Assembly: GCA_028280415.1 (NCBI GenBank)
Contig: JANQLV010000051.1
Span: 1-64,000, forward strand
Reading direction: 5' to 3'
DNA: 64,000 nucleotides
Source: Saprospiraceae bacterium
Lineage (GTDB): Bacteria > Bacteroidota > Bacteroidia > Chitinophagales > Saprospiraceae
Positions 1 to 8,602 of the stretch are shown piece after piece. The first letter of the stretch is position 1; each line of letters starts with the position of its first letter. A program made the position numbers and the translations under genes. The notes beneath the pieces were generated by a model, which was not told the origin of the DNA, did not search any database, and saw only the letters and a list, made by a program, of their open reading frames with translations.

Positions 1-118
1 TCATGCAGTAACTATACAGGGATTCATTTTAAAAATTGTCCTTTTCATTTTTGCATATACCATTGATAAATCTATGTAGATCGCAACTTAAATTAATTAA
101 CCAAAACTTATTCAAATC

Positions 119-1129
119 ATGGGATTTTTTGATTTTTTTAAAAGATTATTTGGTTCTGCAAAAGAAGCAGCAGGCGATGTCGTTGAAAAAGCCAGTGATG
201 TTGTAGAGGATGTCGTTGAATCTGCAGGCGATGTGGTTGAAGGAGCTGTTGATATGGCCAAGGGGGCTGGTGAAAAACTGGGAGATGTCATGGAAGATGT
301 GGTTGATGTGGCTAAAGATGCAGGAGGGGCAGCACTTGAAAAAGCTGGTGATATGATGGAGGAAGCCAAGGATATAGCCAGTAATGTTGTAGACAAAGCC
401 GGTGATGTGGTCGATACGGTAAAGGATAAAGCCAGTGATGCGGTCGAAGGAGCCAAAGATATGGCTGGCAATGTGGTGGATAAGGCAGGGGACCTCGCCA
501 ATGCAGCTAAGGAAAAAGCCGGTGATGTTGTCGAAGGGGCCAAAGACATGGCTGGTAATGTGGTAGATAAAGCAAGTGATCTTGCTGAAACTGCTAAGGA
601 AAAAGCCGGTGATGCGGTCGAAGGAGCCAAAGACATGGCTGGTAATGTGGTAGATAAAGCTAGTGATCTTGCTGAAACTGCTAAGGATAAAGCTGGTGAT
701 GCAGTCGAAGGGGCCAAGGATATGGCCAGTAATGTCGTAGACAAAACCAGTGATGCAGTCGATACAGTAAAGGAAAAAGCCGGTGATGCGGTCGAAGGAG
801 CCAAGGATATGGCCAGTAATGTCGTAGATAAAACCAGTGATGCAGTCGATACAGTAAAGGAAAAAGCCGGTGATGCGGTCGAAGGAGTCAAGGATATGGC
901 TGATAATGCGGTAGATAAAGCCAGTGATCTTGCTGAAACGGCTAAGGATAAAGCTGGTGATGCAGTCGAAGGAGCCAAGGATATAGCTGATTCGGTAAAA
1001 GAAAGTGGAAAAGAAACCTTTTCGGACTTAGTTGATGAAGCCAAAAGTGTGTTTGACGGTTTTAAAAAAACCGGTAAAGATGTTGCAGATGCGGCAAAGG
1101 ATGCTGCCGATGAGGTTAAGGATACTTAA
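119..1129 (+). CDS. LEA-like repeat protein
   Basis: A 336-residue hydrophilic protein rich in Ala, Asp, Lys, Val and Gly. After an aromatic N-terminus (MGFFDFFKRLFG) it is almost wholly repetitive: from about residue 75 the unit begins KAGD or KASD and recurs with an exact 29-residue period (Lys 75, 104, 133, 162, 191, 220, 249, 278). Each unit reads as 11 + 11 + 7 residues, which resembles the 11-mer amphipathic helices of late-embryogenesis-abundant (LEA) and YtxH-like stress proteins. There is no signal peptide. The N-terminal amphipathic segment could touch a membrane. A role in desiccation or osmotic protection is inferred from composition only. It is a single gene, followed by a strong hairpin terminator. 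A long antisense reading frame exists only because the repeats avoid stop codons on that strand. Confidence 0.85.
   Translation: MGFFDFFKRLFGSAKEAAGDVVEKASDVVEDVVESAGDVVEGAVDMAKGAGEKLGDVMEDVVDVAKDAGGAALEKAGDMMEEAKDIASNVVDKAGDVVDTVKDKASDAVEGAKDMAGNVVDKAGDLANAAKEKAGDVVEGAKDMAGNVVDKASDLAETAKEKAGDAVEGAKDMAGNVVDKASDLAETAKDKAGDAVEGAKDMASNVVDKTSDAVDTVKEKAGDAVEGAKDMASNVVDKTSDAVDTVKEKAGDAVEGVKDMADNAVDKASDLAETAKDKAGDAVEGAKDIADSVKESGKETFSDLVDEAKSVFDGFKKTGKDVADAAKDAADEVKDT
341..1036 (+). repeat. 87-bp tandem coding repeats (8 units)
   Basis: Eight consecutive units of 87 bp (29 codons) lie inside the LEA-like gene. Period was judged from KAGD/KASD starts at residues 75 to 278. Neighbouring units are nearly identical at the DNA level, for example around 750-870, which suggests recent unequal crossing-over. 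Confidence 0.8.
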
Positions 1130-1151
1130 GAATTTCAAAAAACGGAAAAAT

Positions 1152-1190
1152 AAAAAACCTATTCGGATACATAATTCGAATAGGTTTTTT
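1152..1190. terminator. Bidirectional intrinsic terminator
   Basis: A perfect 14-bp stem (1152-1165 with 1177-1190) with an 11-nt loop. It starts in six A and ends in six T, so it can act on both strands. It sits between the convergent LEA-like gene and the small membrane-protein gene. Confidence 0.85.
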
Positions 1191-1199
1191 AGTATAAAA

Positions 1200-1637
1200 T
1201 TAATACCAACCACCGCCCAAGCCTTCTCTGAAAGGCCAGGGGATTCCTGCCAGGATAATTAATAAAGCAATTACATAGTAAATAGCTGTCGTTTTAAATT
1301 TTGCCAGATCAACTGATTTTCTCTTTGCTATAGAATAGCCAACGGTTATCAGAATAATAGCCAGCACCATCATCGTTGTATGTTCTACGGTATAGAAACG
1401 CCAGACTGGATCTTTCATTCCGCCCCCATTTTTTACAAATGGACTTATAAAGAAAAGTATCAGACCCAGAACCAATTGAATATGCGTAAAGATCAAGGTA
1501 AATAAGGCCTTTTTACGATCGCTTTCGGTATACGTTTTTTTTCCGAACCATCCCTGAAAAGCGGTAATAATGGTCAAGAGTAAGAGTACCAAAACAATCC
1601 AACGATTTACAGAGTGAAGATGTTGAAGTATTTGCAT
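1200..1637 (-). CDS. Small four-helix membrane protein
   Basis: About 145 residues with four hydrophobic segments and a His-containing start (MQILQHLHSVNRW). Further His residues lie near helix ends (FTHIQL, VEHTTMM). The layout matches a small Bacteroidota membrane family often labelled cytochrome b-like; haem binding is not shown. The reading frame can extend upstream to a TTG at 1661, but the ATG at 1637 fits the first helix better. It ends PWPFREGLGGGWY. It is convergent with the LEA-like gene. Function is unknown. Confidence 0.7.
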   Translation of the reverse strand: MQILQHLHSVNRWIVLVLLLLTIITAFQGWFGKKTYTESDRKKALFTLIFTHIQLVLGLILFFISPFVKNGGGMKDPVWRFYTVEHTTMMVLAIILITVGYSIAKRKSVDLAKFKTTAIYYVIALLIILAGIPWPFREGLGGGWY

Positions 1638-1729
1638 GCTGTTAGTTTTGTTGATGAACAATCGAAAGTAAAGTTACTAAACAAAGCTAAAGCGGAATAA
1701 GATTTTGATCAGGGATTTTTTTTTCAAAT

Positions 1730-2995
1730 TTATACTAATAAATCAAAAAGCATGGGATTGTCATTAAGTGCTTGAAACTGAATTTGCTGCGCATGCATAC
1801 GAGAAATTAATGCCGGATAATCAGATTTATTTTTCAATTCGATTCCAACTAAAGCAGGGCCGGATTCCCGGTTGTGTTTTTTAGTATATTCGAAATGGGT
1901 GATATCATCATTGTTTCCCAGTACATTCAAAAACTCCCGTAGCGCTCCGGCTCGCTGCGGAAATTTTATAATGAAATAATATTTCAGGCCTTCATAAAGC
2001 AGAGAGCGTTCTTTAATTTCTTCTGTCCGGGTAATATCATTGTTGCCTCCGCTGACAATGCAAACTACATTTTTGCCTCTTATTTTTTCCCGGTATTGAT
2101 CCAGCGCAGCAATAGTTAGTGCCCCGGCTGGTTCCGCAACAATCGCTTCCTCATTATACAATTTTAATATAGTCGAGCACACTTTCCCCTCGGGCACCAA
2201 TAAAAGATCATCCAGTACATACTTACAAATCTCAAAAGTATGTTCTCCTACTCTCTTCACCGCTGCTCCATCCACAAAAGGATCAATCTGATCAAGTGTT
2301 TGTAACAGGCCGGAAGCCAGAGAGGCTTTCATCGATGCGGCTCCCAAAGGCTCAACACCAATAATTTTTGTCCGGGGGCTCAACTGTTTGAAATAACTTC
2401 CAAGACCAGAGGCCAGACCACCACCGCCTACTGCAACAAAAACATAGTCTATTTCATCTTTGGCATCCTCCAGAATTTCCAAACCCACCGTGGCCTGTCC
2501 TTCTATTACTTTCAAATCATCAAAAGGATGAATAAAGACCCGCTTGTTTTTTTGTGCATCCCGAAGTGCATATTCATAGGACCTATCAAAAGTATCCCCA
2601 CTTAGCGTAATTTTTACTTTATCCTTTCCAAACAAGCGAACTTTGTCTACTTTCTGTTTAGGGGTAGTCGAAGGCATGTAAACCATACCTTCGACTCCCA
2701 GTTTCCGGCAGGCCAGCGCTACTCCCTGGGCATGATTCCCGGCACTCGCACAAACTACTCCAGACGCAAGCTCCGAGGGATCGACACTTGACATCTTGTT
2801 ATATGCACCTCTGATTTTATAGGATCGGACAATCTGTAAATCTTCCCTTTTTAAAAAAAGATTACAAGCAAAAGTTTCGGAAAGATTATAATTAGACATT
2901 AATGGTGTATGCTGCACTACATCTTTCAGTCGAACCTTTGCTTTGTATATATTTTCGACGGAAATAAGAGGATATTTTTTTGCGGCTCGTGTCAT
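1730..2995 (-). CDS. ilvA: Threonine ammonia-lyase (threonine dehydratase)
   Basis: Deaminates threonine to 2-oxobutanoate, the first committed step to isoleucine. It is a fold-type II PLP enzyme: the PLP lysine is Lys60 in SYKIRGAYN, the substrate loop is SAGNHAQG (84-91), and the phosphate-binding glycines are at 190-193. At 421 residues it is the short form, with one C-terminal ACT-like regulatory domain from about residue 335 (FIIKFPQRAGALREF) rather than the two of the E. coli 514-residue enzyme. It is the last gene of the ilvDBNCA operon, 9 nt after ilvC. Isoleucine feedback inhibition through the ACT domain is expected from the family. Confidence 0.95.
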   Translation of the reverse strand: MTRAAKKYPLISVENIYKAKVRLKDVVQHTPLMSNYNLSETFACNLFLKREDLQIVRSYKIRGAYNKMSSVDPSELASGVVCASAGNHAQGVALACRKLGVEGMVYMPSTTPKQKVDKVRLFGKDKVKITLSGDTFDRSYEYALRDAQKNKRVFIHPFDDLKVIEGQATVGLEILEDAKDEIDYVFVAVGGGGLASGLGSYFKQLSPRTKIIGVEPLGAASMKASLASGLLQTLDQIDPFVDGAAVKRVGEHTFEICKYVLDDLLLVPEGKVCSTILKLYNEEAIVAEPAGALTIAALDQYREKIRGKNVVCIVSGGNNDITRTEEIKERSLLYEGLKYYFIIKFPQRAGALREFLNVLGNNDDITHFEYTKKHNRESGPALVGIELKNKSDYPALISRMHAQQIQFQALNDNPMLFDLLV

Positions 2996-3004
2996 GTTTC
3001 AAGA

Positions 3005-4072
3005 TTATCCAAGCCTTACTTTTGCTTTTTCATTTTCCGGACGCAAACTTCGAACGACTCGTCCCGCCTGCCACATTTCAGATTCTCTAAGTTCCTTTAA
3101 TTCTTCACCCAGTTTTTCCCGATAATCCGCCTGACTGTTCGAATCAATCGATAATTGTGCTTCATGACCACTGGCCACACTATCATATAATTCTTCAAAA
3201 ACAGGTGCAACGGCATCTCTGAATTTTTTCCACCAGTCTAATGCCCCCCGCTGAGCCGTTGTGGAGCAGTTAGCGTACATCCAGTCCATACCGTTCTCCG
3301 CAACCAGAGGATAAAGAGACTGAGTCGCTTCTTCAACGGTTTCATTAAAGGCCTCCGAAGGAGAATGTCCTCGTTTTCTCAATAATTCGTACTGAGCAGC
3401 AAATAATCCCTGAATCGCCCCCATCAAAGATCCCCGCTCTCCCGTAAGATCGCTATAAACTTCTTTTTTAAACGTTGTTTCAAAAAGATAACCAGAGCCA
3501 ACTCCAATTCCCAAAGAGATTACTCTATCCCTCGCTTTTCCGGTTGCATCCTGAAAAATTGCATAACTGGAATTAAGTCCTCTGCCTTCGACAAACATTC
3601 TGCGCAGACTGGTCCCACTGCCTTTGGGTGCTACAAGGATCACATCCACATCTGCCGGAGGTACGATTCCCGTTCTTTCTTTGTAGGTGATGGCAAATCC
3701 ATGTGAAAAATACAAGGCCTTTCCTGCTATCAGATGAGGTTTAATTGTCTCCCACTGAGAAATCTGTGCCGCATCGGATAGCAGATATTGAATAATTGTT
3801 CCCCGGTGAGCGGCTTCCTCAATACTGAAAAGCGTTTCGCCAGGTACGAAGCCATCTTTAATTGCCTTATCCCAGGATTTCGAAGGCTGTCTTTGTCCAA
3901 CAATCACATTAAAACCATTATCTCTCAGGTTGAGCGCCTGACCGGGTCCCTGTACGCCATAACCAATTACGGCAATCGTTTCATCTTTTAAAATTTCTCT
4001 TGCTTTTTGCAAAGGGAACTCTTCTCGTGTGGCTACATTTTCTTCAACACCACCAAAATTTATTTTTGCCAT
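3005..4072 (-). CDS. ilvC: Ketol-acid reductoisomerase
   Basis: Converts 2-acetolactate or 2-aceto-2-hydroxybutyrate to the dihydroxy acids of valine and isoleucine synthesis, with NAD(P)H and Mg2+. The Rossmann fingerprint is GYGVQGPGQA near residues 37-46. The cofactor loop that follows has Arg, Lys and Ser residues (GQRQPSKSW), which suggests NADPH use. The knotted C-terminal helical domain carries the metal-binding acidic motifs (SDLTGERGSLMG and VEEATQ). Length 355 residues fits the short class I form. It lies 137 nt downstream of ilvN and 9 nt upstream of ilvA. The gap before it holds an inverted repeat (4088-4136). Confidence 0.95.
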   Translation of the reverse strand: MAKINFGGVEENVATREEFPLQKAREILKDETIAVIGYGVQGPGQALNLRDNGFNVIVGQRQPSKSWDKAIKDGFVPGETLFSIEEAAHRGTIIQYLLSDAAQISQWETIKPHLIAGKALYFSHGFAITYKERTGIVPPADVDVILVAPKGSGTSLRRMFVEGRGLNSSYAIFQDATGKARDRVISLGIGVGSGYLFETTFKKEVYSDLTGERGSLMGAIQGLFAAQYELLRKRGHSPSEAFNETVEEATQSLYPLVAENGMDWMYANCSTTAQRGALDWWKKFRDAVAPVFEELYDSVASGHEAQLSIDSNSQADYREKLGEELKELRESEMWQAGRVVRSLRPENEKAKVRLG

Positions 4073-4087
4073 TTTTCCTTAGTTTTT

Positions 4088-4136
4088 GGTATCCGCCACA
4101 TTTAGAATCTGTCTAAAAATTATGGCCATGGATACC
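4088..4136 (-). promoter_or_regulatory. Inverted repeat upstream of ilvC
   Basis: GGTATCC (4088-4094) and GGATACC (4130-4136) are a perfect 7-bp inverted repeat that encloses partly complementary sequence, in the unusually long 137-nt gap between ilvN and ilvC. It could be an mRNA processing or stabilising hairpin. No U-tract follows, so it is not a normal terminator. Confidence 0.3.
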
Positions 4137-4209
4137 TTTTTTAAAATTTTTAATTCATGTTATAAAATCCTTTTCATCAGTTTTCTCAAAAGAAATCTAT
4201 TGGTTTTAT

Positions 4210-4734
4210 TTAGTAAACGTGTTCTAAAGATTTCAAATAAGCATTGAGTTGTTCCATCGGCTTGACAATGGCTACTCTACCGGAGCGCACGAACTCATAA
4301 ATACCAATGGATTCAAATTCTTTTAAAAGTGCTTCGGTTTCTTCGGCATGACCGGTTTTTTCCACAACAATATATTCCGGCTCGATTGAAAGAATTCTGG
4401 CATGATGTGCCCTGATCAATTCTTCTACTCTGTCATCATTGGAAAATGCCTGGGTAGGAACTTTGTAAAGAGCAATTTCCTGATGAACCACTTCATGCGG
4501 ATGATAATAAAAAGCCTTGATTACATCTACCTGTTTTTCAAGTTGAGCGACTAATTTACGAACGCTTTCTTCTTCCTGTTTGATAACAATGGTGAATCGG
4601 TGAATGCCTTTCAAAGAAGATTTCGAAACCGTGAGGCTTTCGACATTGATATGTCTTCTGGTAAATACGGAAACGATCCTGGTTAACAAACCTGTTTTAT
4701 TTTCCGAAAAAATCGATATAGTAAACTCTTTCAT
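4210..4734 (-). CDS. ilvN: Acetolactate synthase small (regulatory) subunit
   Basis: Regulatory subunit of acetohydroxyacid synthase. The N-terminal ACT domain is clear: FTISIFSENKTGLLTRIVSVF followed by RRHINVESLTVS, the Val/Ile-binding signature. A C-terminal ALS_ss_C-like domain follows from about residue 85. The 174-residue length equals the usual large IlvN/IlvH form. It starts 36 nt after the ilvB stop, so the catalytic and regulatory subunits are co-expressed. Valine feedback control is expected from the family. Confidence 0.95.
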   Translation of the reverse strand: MKEFTISIFSENKTGLLTRIVSVFTRRHINVESLTVSKSSLKGIHRFTIVIKQEEESVRKLVAQLEKQVDVIKAFYYHPHEVVHQEIALYKVPTQAFSNDDRVEELIRAHHARILSIEPEYIVVEKTGHAEETEALLKEFESIGIYEFVRSGRVAIVKPMEQLNAYLKSLEHVY

Positions 4735-4770
4735 CTGATAATGTTTTCGTAGTTCAATATTTGTTATTTG

Positions 4771-6519
4771 CTACTCCAGTCTAACTTCGGATACGGAGCA
4801 ACCGGCAGGAATCATTGGAAAAATATTTTCTTCTTTTTCTACCCGGATATGCAATAGGTAGGGGCCATCGTAGTTGAGCATTTCCTGTAAAGCATTTTCA
4901 AGTGCTTCCGGTTCTTCTACTACCTTTCCCTTTACCCCAAAGCCTTCGGCAATTTTTATAAAATCGGGATTTTGCAATGCAACCGAAGAGTATCGCTTAT
5001 CAAAAAACAATTGCTGCCACTGACGTACCATCCCCAGGTATTCATTATCGAGCAAAACGATTTTCACTCCTACATCCCATTGGCTACACATCCCCAATTC
5101 CTGAATAGTCATCTGAAAACCACCATCGCCGATAAAAGCAATTACTTCTTTGTCCGGTTTTGCCAGCTTGGCACCAAAGGCTGCCGGCAATCCGTATCCC
5201 ATGGTCCCTGCCCCTCCGGAAGAGACCCATTGATTGGTTGATTCGTATTGGTAGTATCTGGCAGCTGCCATCTGATGCTGTCCTACATCCGTCACAATAA
5301 TGGCCTGCCCTTTAGTGAGCTCACTAACCTTACTGATCACTTGCCCCATCTTAATCTTTCCTTCTTCATTTTCGACAAGGTCATGTTTAATAACTTTTTC
5401 AAACTCCTCCTTTTCGCAATCCTTAAATTCCAGTATCCAATCGGGGTAAGTTCTGGATTTAACAAGCGGCAATAATGCTTCTAAAGCGTATTTAGCATCC
5501 GATAAAACCGGAACATCCGCTTTGACATTTTTATTAATTTCCGAGGGATCAATTTCGATATGGATGACTTTAGCCTGTTTTGCGTAGCGGTTTATATCTC
5601 CGGTTACCCGATCATCAAAGCGCATCCCAACCGCAATTAAAACATCACATTCATTAGTTTTGACGTTTGGTCCATAATTCCCGTGCATTCCAAGCATTCC
5701 CATATTCAAAGGATGACTGGAGGGCAAGGAGGAAAGTCCATGTATCGTACATCCAACTGGAATACCTGTTTTTTCAATAAACGCCCTAAAAACTTCCTGG
5801 GCATGTGCAATTTGAATTCCGTGACCAGCCAGTACAAATGGTTTTTCCGCATTATTGATCAATTCGGCAGCTTCTAGTAGTGTGCTTTTATCCGGCTTTG
5901 GATTGGGATGGTAACTCCTGATTAGCGGATTTTTTTTGTAAAAAAAATCTAGCTCTCCAAACTGTGCATCCTTCGTTATGTCGATCACTACCGCACCCGG
6001 CTTACCAGAATTTGCTATATAAAATGCTTTGGCAAAAACGGAAGGGATTTCTTCTGCTTTGGTAATTTGATAATTCCACTTGGTAATCGAAGTAGTACAA
6101 CCGACAACATCTACTTCCTGAAAAGCATCAGAACCCAGTACTTTGCTGTAGACTTGCCCGGTAATACAAACAATAGGCGTAGAGTCCATAGTAGCATCAC
6201 CTATTCCGGTAACCAGGTTGGTAGCCCCGGGGCCGGAAGTTGCCATACAAACACCGGTTTTCCTGGTTACTCTGGCGTATCCCTCGGCTGCATGAATGGC
6301 TCCCTGTTCGTGGCGAGGAAGGATATGCCGAATCCTATCCCGGTAATGATACAAAGAATCATAAACCGGCATAATTGCTCCTCCCGGATAGCCGAAAATT
6401 GTATCAACACCTTCTTCCAGCAGACAAAGCAATATTGCTTCTGCTCCACTAACGACTGTCTTATTCCCGGAAGGCTTTACGGGACCACTTGCTTTTTCGG
6501 AGTGAAATGTTCTTTTCAT
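4771..6519 (-). CDS. ilvB: Acetolactate synthase catalytic subunit
   Basis: ThDP-dependent condensation of pyruvate with pyruvate or 2-oxobutanoate. Motifs: the N-terminal [12 protein letters not shown] loop, the catalytic Glu in [16 protein letters not shown], the central domain with [10 protein letters not shown], and the C-terminal ThDP/Mg motif [12 protein letters not shown] with the Asn-containing [16 protein letters not shown] loop (here [12 protein letters not shown]). Length is about 582 residues. A TTG at 6525 is in frame just upstream, but the ATG at 6519 is the likelier start. It follows ilvD after 12 nt and precedes ilvN. Confidence 0.95.
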   Translation of the reverse strand: MKRTFHSEKASGPVKPSGNKTVVSGAEAILLCLLEEGVDTIFGYPGGAIMPVYDSLYHYRDRIRHILPRHEQGAIHAAEGYARVTRKTGVCMATSGPGATNLVTGIGDATMDSTPIVCITGQVYSKVLGSDAFQEVDVVGCTTSITKWNYQITKAEEIPSVFAKAFYIANSGKPGAVVIDITKDAQFGELDFFYKKNPLIRSYHPNPKPDKSTLLEAAELINNAEKPFVLAGHGIQIAHAQEVFRAFIEKTGIPVGCTIHGLSSLPSSHPLNMGMLGMHGNYGPNVKTNECDVLIAVGMRFDDRVTGDINRYAKQAKVIHIEIDPSEINKNVKADVPVLSDAKYALEALLPLVKSRTYPDWILEFKDCEKEEFEKVIKHDLVENEEGKIKMGQVISKVSELTKGQAIIVTDVGQHQMAAARYYQYESTNQWVSSGGAGTMGYGLPAAFGAKLAKPDKEVIAFIGDGGFQMTIQELGMCSQWDVGVKIVLLDNEYLGMVRQWQQLFFDKRYSSVALQNPDFIKIAEGFGVKGKVVEEPEALENALQEMLNYDGPYLLHIRVEKEENIFPMIPAGCSVSEVRLE

Positions 6520-6531
6520 AGTCAATTTAGT

Positions 6532-8208
6532 TTATAAATCCGTTATGCAGCCTTCACTGGCCGATGAAACATATTTTGCATATTTTCTAAGTATTCCGTT
6601 CTTTGCTACAATTTCAGGAGCAGTCCAGGCAGCTTTACGCCGATTAATTTCCTCCTGATCCAGATGTGCATTGATCATATTACTTTTTGCATCTATAGTA
6701 ATTCTGTCTCCGTCCTTAATTAAAGCAATCAAGCCTCCGACTTGCGCCTCGGGAGTAATATGCCCCACTACGAAACCATGTGTTCCACCCGAGAATCGGC
6801 CATCCGTTATTAAGGCGACTTTGCCTCCCAAACCCGCTCCCATAATTGCCGAAGTAGGCTTAAGCATTTCGGGCATTCCCGGAGCGCCTTTAGGGCCACT
6901 ATATCGTATGACTACTACATGTCCGGCTTTGATCAAACCATTTTTGATTGCATCATTAGCAGCAGTCTCACTATCGAATACCATTGCAATCCCCTCGAAT
7001 ATTTCTCCTTCTTTTCCTGTGATTTTAGCAACTGCCCCTTCTGAAGCCAGATTGCCGTACAAGATTTGCAAATGACCGCTGGATTTGACCGGGTCATGCA
7101 ATGGGTAAATCACTTTTTGTCCTTCTGCCAGTCCAGATATTGTTTCCAGATTTTCCCCCAGGGTTTTTCCGGTTACCGTCAGGCATTCACCATGTAGAAA
7201 ACCTTCTTGCAATAATAATTTCATCACGGCCGGTATCCCTCCTACAGCATGTAAATCTTTCATCAGATACTTTCCGCTAGGCTTCAGGTCCGCGAGGAAA
7301 GGTGTTTTATCACTGATAGCCTGAATGTCATCAATGGTCAATGCCAGGTCTACCGAACGAGCCATAGCGATAAGGTGAAGTACTGCATTCGTTGAGCCTC
7401 CCAGAACGGTTATCAGAGTAATTGCATTTTCAAAAGCTTCGCGGGTCATGATATCTCTTGGTTTGATATCTTGCTCCATAAGGTATTTAATAGCCTTCCC
7501 GATCCGGAAACATTCTGCTTGTTTTTCATTACTGGCTGCAGGATTAGAAGAATTAAAAGGCAAACTCATCCCCATTGCTTCGATCGCAGAGGCCATGGTA
7601 TTAGCGGTATACATTCCTCCGCAGGCACCGGGCCCTGGACAAGCATTACGCACTATACCTTTGAAATCCTGCTCACTGATATGACCCGCAATCTTTTGCC
7701 CTAAAGCTTCAAAAGCCGAAACGACATCCAATTGTTGTTCCTTATAGCATCCGGGATTGATCGTTCCTCCATAGACTAAAACAGAAGGGCGATTGAGTCT
7801 GCCCAGGGCCATCATTGCACCGGGCATGTTTTTGTCGCAACCAACAACTGTGACCAAAGCATCGTACCACTGAGCGCTGGCAACCGTTTCAATAGAATCC
7901 GCAATAATATCTCTTGATGGAAGTGAAAACCTCATCCCACTAGTCCCCATTGACATCCCATCGCTTACACCAATAGTATTAAAAATAAGACCGATTAATT
8001 CTTCTTTTTGAATTCCCTTTTTTACCAGTTTTGCCAAATCATTCAGATGCATATTACAGGGATTACCTTCCCATCCGGTACTTACAATTCCGACCTGTGC
8101 TTTTTTCAAATCTTCACCATCCAGGCCAATTGCGTGGAGCATGGCCTGGGCAGCAGGCTGTGTTTCGTCTTGCGTTATAGTCCTCGAATATTTATTAAGT
8201 TTTGTCAT
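6532..8208 (-). CDS. ilvD: Dihydroxy-acid dehydratase
   Basis: Dehydrates 2,3-dihydroxy acids to the 2-oxo acid precursors of valine and isoleucine. It is an Fe-S enzyme of the IlvD/Edd family. The cluster ligands are visible as Cys51 (GNPCNMH), Cys124 (GCDKNMPG) and Cys196 ([13 protein letters not shown]). The C-terminal domain contains the conserved [10 protein letters not shown]. At 558 residues it has the normal length. It is the first gene of the ilvDBNCA operon. Its 5' leader, 8209 to about 8670, carries two tandem attenuators and a possible internal promoter. Confidence 0.96.
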   Translation of the reverse strand: MTKLNKYSRTITQDETQPAAQAMLHAIGLDGEDLKKAQVGIVSTGWEGNPCNMHLNDLAKLVKKGIQKEELIGLIFNTIGVSDGMSMGTSGMRFSLPSRDIIADSIETVASAQWYDALVTVVGCDKNMPGAMMALGRLNRPSVLVYGGTINPGCYKEQQLDVVSAFEALGQKIAGHISEQDFKGIVRNACPGPGACGGMYTANTMASAIEAMGMSLPFNSSNPAASNEKQAECFRIGKAIKYLMEQDIKPRDIMTREAFENAITLITVLGGSTNAVLHLIAMARSVDLALTIDDIQAISDKTPFLADLKPSGKYLMKDLHAVGGIPAVMKLLLQEGFLHGECLTVTGKTLGENLETISGLAEGQKVIYPLHDPVKSSGHLQILYGNLASEGAVAKITGKEGEIFEGIAMVFDSETAANDAIKNGLIKAGHVVVIRYSGPKGAPGMPEMLKPTSAIMGAGLGGKVALITDGRFSGGTHGFVVGHITPEAQVGGLIALIKDGDRITIDAKSNMINAHLDQEEINRRKAAWTAPEIVAKNGILRKYAKYVSSASEGCITDL

Positions 8209-8243
8209 TATTTAATCTTGTTTAAACTGGCTTTAAAGTGAAT

Positions 8244-8274
8244 CAAAAGTATTTCGCAGTTTTACTTCAGTAAA
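8244..8274 (-). promoter_or_regulatory. Possible internal ilvD promoter with operator-like palindrome
   Basis: On the minus strand an exact TACTTTTG (-7 type TAnnTTTG) occupies 8251-8244. TTTA at 8274-8271 lies 19 nt upstream in the -33 place, and a TTTG lies 25 nt upstream. The -33 region is itself a palindrome, TTTACT-TC-AGTAAA (8261-8274), as a repressor site could be. If active, this promoter would start ilvD transcription beyond both attenuators. Confidence 0.4.
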
Positions 8275-8370
8275 GTCAAATAATTTTTTATTTACAATTG
8301 CTAAAACCTTTTACTATAGCTAAGTCTCTGATATTCAATTTTATAAATTATTGTTTGTTACGAAATCCAG

Positions 8371-8404
8371 AAAAAAAAGCCGCGCTTCTCAGGAAGGGCG
8401 GCTT
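8371..8404 (-). terminator. ilv attenuator terminator 2
   Basis: Minus-strand hairpin AAGCCGC/GCGGCTT (8398-8404 with 8377-8383), then a C-C mismatch and CTTC/GAAG around a CTGA loop, followed by a run of eight T. It is a textbook intrinsic terminator between leader peptide 2 and ilvD. Its 5' arm and loop (8388-8397) are perfectly complementary to 8432-8441. Confidence 0.85.
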
Positions 8405-8441
8405 AAATTATTTTACCATTTTAGCATACATCCTTCCTGAG
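8388..8441 (-). promoter_or_regulatory. ilv antiterminator 2
   Basis: The segment directly after the leader-2 stop codon (CTCAGGAAGG on the RNA, 8441-8432) pairs over 10 bp without mismatch with CCTTCCTGAG (8397-8388) inside terminator 2. The two structures exclude each other. A ribosome at the leader stop would cover the first segment and let the terminator form. Confidence 0.8.
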
Positions 8442-8507
8442 TCACGGGCCAATAATGACGATGACAGCAATAATGATAATGATGCTAATAATGTTAATTG
8501 TAACCAT
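8442..8507 (-). CDS. ilv leader peptide 2 (Ile/Val-rich)
   Basis: A 21-codon minigene, MVTINIISIIIIIAVIVIIGP. Eleven of its codons are Ile and three are Val, with none for Leu. It starts at ATG 8507 and stops with TGA at 8442-8444, immediately before the antiterminator segment. Only 31 nt separate it from terminator 1, too little for its own promoter, so it should be read on the same transcript as leader 1. This is the control peptide of a ribosome-mediated attenuator that senses charged tRNA-Ile and tRNA-Val. Translation is inferred from this architecture. Confidence 0.8.
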   Translation of the reverse strand: MVTINIISIIIIIAVIVIIGP

Positions 8508-8538
8508 GATAATTTTAATACTCAATCTTTAGTAAACT

Positions 8539-8571
8539 AAAAAAGCCATCTTCGGGGAAGATGGCTTTTTT
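8539..8571 (-). terminator. ilv attenuator terminator 1
   Basis: A perfect 14-bp stem (8571-8558 with 8552-8539) with a 5-nt CCCCG loop and six T at the 3' end on the minus strand. It lies between leader peptide 1 and leader peptide 2. The loop and adjoining stem (8552-8560) are complementary to 8592-8600. Confidence 0.87.
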
Positions 8572-8600
8572 AATTATATCTTAAAATACTACTTCCCCGA
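8552..8600 (-). promoter_or_regulatory. ilv antiterminator 1
   Basis: TCGGGGAAG (RNA sense, 8600-8592), 2 nt after the leader-1 stop codon, pairs perfectly over 9 bp with CTTCCCCGA (8560-8552) in the core of terminator 1. Pairing opens the terminator stem. The geometry is the same as in the second switch. Confidence 0.8.
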
Positions 8601-8602
8601 CA

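Noticed and set aside
112..1044. A 310-codon minus-strand open frame opposite the LEA-like gene
   Set aside because: It is the antisense of a repetitive coding sequence; its own repeats (APSTASPAFS-like) mirror the sense repeats, and it has no promoter or family likeness.
8298..8540. An 80-codon plus-strand frame across the ilv leader
   Set aside because: It runs antisense to the two attenuators, and its Asn/Asp-rich end is the complement of the Ile codons of leader peptide 2.
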